Shown here piece by piece: positions 59,443 to 64,000 of a DNA stretch of 64,000 nt. The position numbers and the translations under genes were made by a program. Source of the DNA: Paenibacillus graminis (GTDB taxonomy: Bacteria > Bacillota > Bacilli > Paenibacillales > Paenibacillaceae). Location: the NCBI RefSeq assembly GCF_000758705.1, contig NZ_CP009287.1, positions 4,650,001-4,714,000 of the forward strand. The letters are read 5' to 3'. The first letter of the stretch is position 1; every line of letters starts with the position of its first letter. The notes beneath the pieces are model-generated. The model was given only the letters and a program-made list of their open reading frames with translations. It did no database searches and was not told the DNA's origin.

Positions 59443-62400
59443 CTACTCTTTCCGGTTTCTGAATACTCTGCTGAGAATAAACCCGGCAAGGATCAGAGCC
59501 AGACCTGCCGCATATATAGGCAGCGGGCTGCTTTCACCAGTCTGAGGGAGCTTGCCGTCAGTTGCTGGTTTTACAGCAGTTCCTTTCGGAACGTCATCTT
59601 CGTCGACAGTCACTCCGCCCAGCGGAACTTCATCGTCAATAGGCGTATCCGGATCCGTATTGCCTCCGGCTGCAGGCGCAGCAGAAGGTGACGGGGACGC
59701 TGCCGCAGTAGCTGCAGGAGGTGTAGGAGTTACTGCGGGCCCTGCAGGAATCTGCGGCTCATCAATGATTATTCCCGGTACACTGGACACTGTAGGTGTT
59801 GGTATTGGAATAAACGGAATATCTGGTGGCGTTGGCGCCACCGTAGGACCTGAAGTCGGTGCTGGCGATGGCGTCACCGCCGGTGATTCTGACGGTGTTA
59901 TGGTTGCTGCCGGCGACTCCGTTGGTGTTGTTGACGGTGTTGGAGTCGGCGTAGGCGTCGGTGTCGGCGTAGCTGTAGCCGGGGCCAGCTTCGTATTGAG
60001 CACCGTTAAGTTGATTGTGGCTGAAGAGCCAATGGTAACCGGATATTCACGCGTATCCAGAGCGTAACCGGTAGGAGCCGCCGTCTCAATCAATACATAG
60101 CTTCCCAGCCATATATTGTTGAACACCGCGCTGCCTGCGGCATCCGTGGTCCGGGTATTGATAAGCACCCGTTCGGAGCCGTTCAGACGGTACAGCTCAA
60201 AGGTCGCCCCCGCGAGTGGAAGCTGGCTGTCTGCCGCATCCAACTTCTGAACCGCCAGGGTTCCGCGCACACCGCTGCCTGTTCCCGAACCGCTGGAAAC
60301 ACCAACGATAATCTCTTTGGTTGTTTCCTGGGTGACCCGCTCTACATTAGTGCCGGCGAGTTTGACGGTATTCACCAGCTTTTCCCCTGTATTCGCGACA
60401 ATCAGAGACTTGTATTCAAGGATATACGCGTAATTAATATCATGCAGGAAACTGAGCACGAAGCTCTGCCTGCCGCCCTCATCCGTGATGACACTGAGTG
60501 TGTAATCAGAATCCCTAACCAATTCGGGTCCGCCTTTGGTCACTTCTCCGTTCATCCCCGCAGAGGCAGGATAAAGGTGGAAGGAATCCGGCAGCAGAAT
60601 CTGATTCCGGCTCGGTATATCGGTCAGCACCGCATTTTTTATAGTGGACTGTGAACGGTTGATTGCAATCGTCCAATCCAGTTTATCACCTTTTTGCAGG
60701 CCATTTTTGTAGACATATTCACCACCGTAAGGAATGTTGACCGAGGCGAATAAATCCTTGGATACTTTTCGGGTGCCGTCCAGCAGCTTCGCCGTATTGT
60801 CAACGGTGGAATGAATCAGCTGCCCATCCAGACTCGTCTTGAAAACAATGTAATAGGCAGAACTGATGGCATCCGCAAATTTAACCTTCAGCTCATTGCC
60901 GGTGCCAACACTGTAGGTATAGGCGTCAGCGCTGACCTCGGAGCCTTGGGATGGATCTCCCTTTGCATTGATATTCATGTTGTAGACTTTAAGTGAGCCT
61001 GGCACCAGGGCCTGCCCGGATTTCAGGAGGTCTGCTACATTGGGGTCCGTGATGGACTTGCTGTTGTAATTGATTCCTACGGTCCAGGTGATCTCTTTGG
61101 CGGATGCATTATAAGAACCGGCTTTGAAGCCATTGTTCTTCACCTCGGCACGGGGAATGAACAGCCCTTTCGCTTCAGCCCATAGCGCTTTGCCGTCTCC
61201 GCCTATCCAATCAATCCGCGCATTGTTGACAAAATTATCCGTGCTGCCATACAGCCAGTCATTGCTGAACTCTGTGCGGTAGGCAATTGTATAGGTTCCT
61301 GAGATTGGTGAGGTGAACTTCACCTTGAACCCGGCGTTCGGCTTCACGGGCGAATTATATTCCAGCGTATAGGCAGAGGCACCAAGTACTGTGCCGCTTG
61401 CGTTCCTTACGACCAGAGTCCCCGGAATAAACTTCTGCCCCCCCTGCGGGAAGCTATCCGTAACGGCTACATCATTCATTGGGTAGCCGTCGCCATTCAG
61501 GGTAATTTTCCAGTCCGTTGTATGGTTCTTGTAATCGACACCCGAGAGGTTTTTATAAATGATTGCCGACCGGATCAGCTGTGAAGCCTCCACATTGTAG
61601 GTGCTATCCGAAACCGTGTTGGTGATTGTTGTATCAGTGAGTACACGATCTGCCGACTTGGTTTTGTATTCAATGCGGAAGGCTGAAGAGATATCATTCA
61701 AAAATTCCAGCTTGAAGCCTTTTTTATCGTCATGGGTTACGTCCGTCACCGTGTAGTCTGCGTTCTCTACCAGGGGGGGGCCTTTTATAGCCGTCCCCGA
61801 GGAGTTCAACGTCACCGGATAGATCTTCACCGAACCCGGAACCAGCTCCTGCGAGTTATTGAACAAATCGGTCAGCACCCCGCTGCCCTGCGGGATAGCC
61901 TTATTGTTGTAGTTGTATTCAATGGCCCAGGAAATCACCTGCTTACCCCATTCATAATTCGTAGCCAGTTTGTTCAGGCTTCCGCCGCGTTCGATAGTTA
62001 CGGTAGCAGATGAGCTGACTGGTTCACGGCCATCTCCTCTAAAAGACGCCGTATTCGTGAAGCTGCTCAACGTATCGCTGACAACTGCAGTCGTATAGGC
62101 AATCCGGTAAGCGCCCGTGATAACAGGGTCCGTAAAATGTACCTTCAGCGTTCCGTCCGTTACTTCGGCGATATACTTGCTGCTGTCAAGCAATGCCCCC
62201 TTTGTGACCGTGCCATCCAGTTGAACCGACAGCTGATAGACCGCAAGCGTAACGGTGCTGTCCAGGGACAAGCCTTCAGGAATCGGGTCTGTAACGACAG
62301 CACCCGCTACCGGCTCCAGCTTTTTGTTGACATCGACGGTCCAGTCAATGTGATTGGCATTGAAACCGCCCGAGACGCCTTTCTTCTCGATCGTTGAACC

Positions 62401-62940
62401 TACAGAAGGCTTGAAGTTCACAACAATGGTCTGAGCGCCGCCATTGACCGGGAACACAATTTCCTGCACCGTGCTGCCCGAGATCACTTTTTTATCAAAT
62501 TGGGTATTAATTCTTAACGTTCCCTGAACATTATCGTGGGTCTCGATGTAGCTGTTGAAGGTCATCAGCACCTGGTGTGTGGATTGGCTGACTGTAAAAC
62601 TGCCTACCTCCCCATCATCTGATACCAGTGATCCGTTAATGTCATTGAACAGCTCGAATTGCGCCGGCAGCTGGAACGCAAAAGTGTCACCGTCAACGTA
62701 GCCATGCCCGTTAGGAAGCGCCCACGTATAATCCAGCTTCACACTGGAATCAACGTCATACACGCTGCCTGTTACCGTCTGTCCATCCGGCCCATACACG
62801 GCCATCGACACACTGGTAATAATGTCCCGGTCATTCTCAATTCCCGCAGCCGTAGCCTTCATACTAAACCCGATGCCGTATGCATACTGCACAAACAGCA
62901 TGAGGACGACTAAGGCCACACTAATTCTTTTTTTCACCAT
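59443..62940 (-). CDS. LPXTG surface adhesin with repeated collagen-binding-like domains
   Basis: A 1165-residue surface protein. The start is ATG 62940 (MVKKRISVALV) because GGGGGC lies 9 nt upstream. A signal peptide (about 1-35) is followed by an adhesin domain and about five repeats of ~105-125 residues (each with a DWT(V/I)xxN strand and an (F/Y)xIxYKT-type end) resembling Cna/collagen-binding modules. Near residue 930-1020 is a SpaA/Cna-B domain, then a long Thr-Pro repeat, and a sorting signal LPQTG at about 1131 plus a membrane helix and RNRKE. It should be anchored to peptidoglycan by sortase; none is in the window. It has an 8-G run at 61773-61780. Confidence 0.9.
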   Translation of the reverse strand: MVKKRISVALVVLMLFVQYAYGIGFSMKATAAGIENDRDIITSVSMAVYGPDGQTVTGSVYDVDSSVKLDYTWALPNGHGYVDGDTFAFQLPAQFELFNDINGSLVSDDGEVGSFTVSQSTHQVLMTFNSYIETHDNVQGTLRINTQFDKKVISGSTVQEIVFPVNGGAQTIVVNFKPSVGSTIEKKGVSGGFNANHIDWTVDVNKKLEPVAGAVVTDPIPEGLSLDSTVTLAVYQLSVQLDGTVTKGALLDSSKYIAEVTDGTLKVHFTDPVITGAYRIAYTTAVVSDTLSSFTNTASFRGDGREPVSSSATVTIERGGSLNKLATNYEWGKQVISWAIEYNYNNKAIPQGSGVLTDLFNNSQELVPGSVKIYPVTLNSSGTAIKGPPLVENADYTVTDVTHDDKKGFKLEFLNDISSAFRIEYKTKSADRVLTDTTITNTVSDSTYNVEASQLIRSAIIYKNLSGVDYKNHTTDWKITLNGDGYPMNDVAVTDSFPQGGQKFIPGTLVVRNASGTVLGASAYTLEYNSPVKPNAGFKVKFTSPISGTYTIAYRTEFSNDWLYGSTDNFVNNARIDWIGGDGKALWAEAKGLFIPRAEVKNNGFKAGSYNASAKEITWTVGINYNSKSITDPNVADLLKSGQALVPGSLKVYNMNINAKGDPSQGSEVSADAYTYSVGTGNELKVKFADAISSAYYIVFKTSLDGQLIHSTVDNTAKLLDGTRKVSKDLFASVNIPYGGEYVYKNGLQKGDKLDWTIAINRSQSTIKNAVLTDIPSRNQILLPDSFHLYPASAGMNGEVTKGGPELVRDSDYTLSVITDEGGRQSFVLSFLHDINYAYILEYKSLIVANTGEKLVNTVKLAGTNVERVTQETTKEIIVGVSSGSGTGSGVRGTLAVQKLDAADSQLPLAGATFELYRLNGSERVLINTRTTDAAGSAVFNNIWLGSYVLIETAAPTGYALDTREYPVTIGSSATINLTVLNTKLAPATATPTPTPTPTPTPSTTPTESPAATITPSESPAVTPSPAPTSGPTVAPTPPDIPFIPIPTPTVSSVPGIIIDEPQIPAGPAVTPTPPAATAAASPSPSAAPAAGGNTDPDTPIDDEVPLGGVTVDEDDVPKGTAVKPATDGKLPQTGESSPLPIYAAGLALILAGFILSRVFRNRKE

Positions 62941-63233
62941 ACTCAAAAAGCCCCCATTCCCCATCGTATTATCGGATTCGCAAAATTCTCTTGCCGCTGC
63001 CGAAGATTACCGCCGAATGCCCAGGTTAAGACATATTCCGCTTGAAAGCCAGTTATGTATTCCGGAAAATCCTGCGACCATCTTATGTGAATATTCTGCG
63101 TTTTTTTCTTTTCTGGCCAGAGACTGCGATATATACTTATATCACCTTAGTGTAGATCATTAGAATCAGAAATTGTTAAAATTTCAGAATTTTATTTTTG
63201 CCAAATATTTCTCGTCTTTCAAGGGGGAAAGCT

Positions 63234-63989
63234 GTGAGCCACAACACTTTTTTCGGCCGGCAGCATGATATCGATTTCATCATGTTCTCGGTTTCGCATT
63301 GGATGGCTATATCTTTAGTCGCATGTTTCTGTATGATCCTCTTTGGCCTGCGCCGGGCAATCCGTTCCAACCCGGGACTTAAGCAGTCTATCCGCCTGCT
63401 GCTTGTTGCTGTGCTGCTGTTCTCTGAAGGCGGTCTGCAGCTGTGGTACATCACTCAGGAGGTCTGGAAAAAAGGGAATTCCCTGCCGCTGGAACTATGC
63501 GGAATCACGCTGCTCTTATCCATTGTGATGCTGCTTACCCGGAGCCGTCTGCTGTACTCCTTTCTCTATTTCGCGGGCATCGGCGGTGCATTCATTGCGC
63601 TGCTTACACCCAATCTGGTGTATCCTTTTCCCCATTTCCGCTTTCTGCTGTTTTTCGCCGCCCACGGCGGGATTATTCTGGCATCGCTGTACATGACCTG
63701 GATCGAGGGTTACAGGCCAACCTGGAAATCGCTGTTCTTCACCATGCTCTGCCTCAATATCGTGGCGGCCGCCGTCTATGCCGCAGACCGGATTCTCGGG
63801 GCCAACTATATGTTTCTGGCGCACAAGCCGGGCACGTTTTCAGTATTGGATTATTTTGGTCCCTACCCGTACTATCTGCTTGCGGAAGAGGCGTTTGCTT
63901 TTGTGGTATTTCTCCTGATGTATCTTGTGTTCTTCTGGTTTCCGCAGCGTTGGAATGCCCCGCCATGCGCTAGACGAACCAAACTATAA
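63234..63989 (+). CDS. TIGR02206-type membrane protein
   Basis: A 251-residue polytopic protein with seven or so hydrophobic helices. GTG at 63234 follows AAGGGGGAA; the longer frame to 63198 is not needed. The segment LPLELCGITLLLSIVMLLTRSRLLYSFLYFAGIGGAFIALLTPN and the later HGGIILASLYMTW are typical of the TIGR02206/YwaF family. Function unknown. A minus-strand adhesin lies upstream, divergent. The ~30-residue C-terminus is basic. Confidence 0.82.
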   Translation: MSHNTFFGRQHDIDFIMFSVSHWMAISLVACFCMILFGLRRAIRSNPGLKQSIRLLLVAVLLFSEGGLQLWYITQEVWKKGNSLPLELCGITLLLSIVMLLTRSRLLYSFLYFAGIGGAFIALLTPNLVYPFPHFRFLLFFAAHGGIILASLYMTWIEGYRPTWKSLFFTMLCLNIVAAAVYAADRILGANYMFLAHKPGTFSVLDYFGPYPYYLLAEEAFAFVVFLLMYLVFFWFPQRWNAPPCARRTKL

Positions 63990-64000
63990 GAATAAAAAAC

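Noticed and set aside
1..64000. CRISPR arrays, tRNA and rRNA genes
   Set aside because: No repeat-spacer pattern and no conserved tRNA or rRNA segment was recognised anywhere in the window.

Overview
The window looks like a chromosomal segment of a Paenibacillus-type, endospore-forming Firmicute. Evidence: mid-GC coding sequence, strong AGGAGG-type ribosome binding sites with many GTG/TTG starts, sporulation and germination genes (spoVIF, ypeB, ytfJ, spmA/spmB, dacB), and gene order that parallels two Bacillus subtilis regions (yphF-yphE-gpsA-der-rpsA-cmk-ypfA-ypeB-prsW, and resEDCBA-rluB-spmBA-dacB...scpBA-rib). No rRNA or tRNA genes and no CRISPR array were seen.

Layout. 0-12.4 kb, almost all minus strand: a lipoprotein, ferredoxin, nucleotidyltransferase-like protein, DUF2768 protein, spoVIF, gpsA, plsY, der, rpsA, plsC, cmk, a PilZ protein, ypeB, a 48-residue zinc-ribbon protein, prsW and mecA. 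12.6-18 kb: a polysaccharide deacetylase lipoprotein, a repeat-rich gene-free kilobase, and a small minus-strand operon (CPBP protease, membrane protein, metallophosphoesterase). 18-24 kb: T-box-controlled serA, an SDR/WYL-regulator divergent pair, and a sensorless chemotaxis receptor. 24-28.2 kb: a c-di-GMP-I riboswitch followed by a ThDP enzyme, a carboxymuconolactone-decarboxylase-like protein, a STAS-like protein and a ketoacyl-synthase-III-like protein whose catalytic His and Asn are replaced. This is the most novel-looking system here. 28.3-41.7 kb: glpK, resABCDE with rluB, an amidase, an erythromycin-esterase homologue, spmAB, dacB and ytfJ. 41.9-49.3 kb: an EndoU-like gene inserted between ytfJ and ytfI, scpAB, and the FMN-riboswitch-controlled rib operon. 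49.3-52.6 kb: mscL and a divergent XRE/TPR regulator-MFS exporter pair with two palindromic operator candidates.

52.6-59.4 kb is an accessory region: an AT-rich secreted metalloprotease with a membrane partner, a duplicated GC-rich non-coding segment, a pseudogene fragment, a stalk-domain protein, a full group II intron inserted just past a transcription terminator, and a 214-bp exact copy of that intron's 5' end. It is followed by a 1165-residue LPXTG adhesin and a TIGR02206-type membrane protein.

Three themes connect the genes. Cell envelope and sporulation: plsY/plsC/gpsA for phospholipid, dacB/spmAB/ytfJ/ypeB for spore cortex and germination. Redox and cofactors: resA-E for cytochrome c maturation and oxygen response, rib genes for flavins. 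Cyclic-di-GMP: a PilZ effector at 8.5 kb and a c-di-GMP riboswitch at 24.2 kb. All functions are inferred from reading the sequence; no database search was run.
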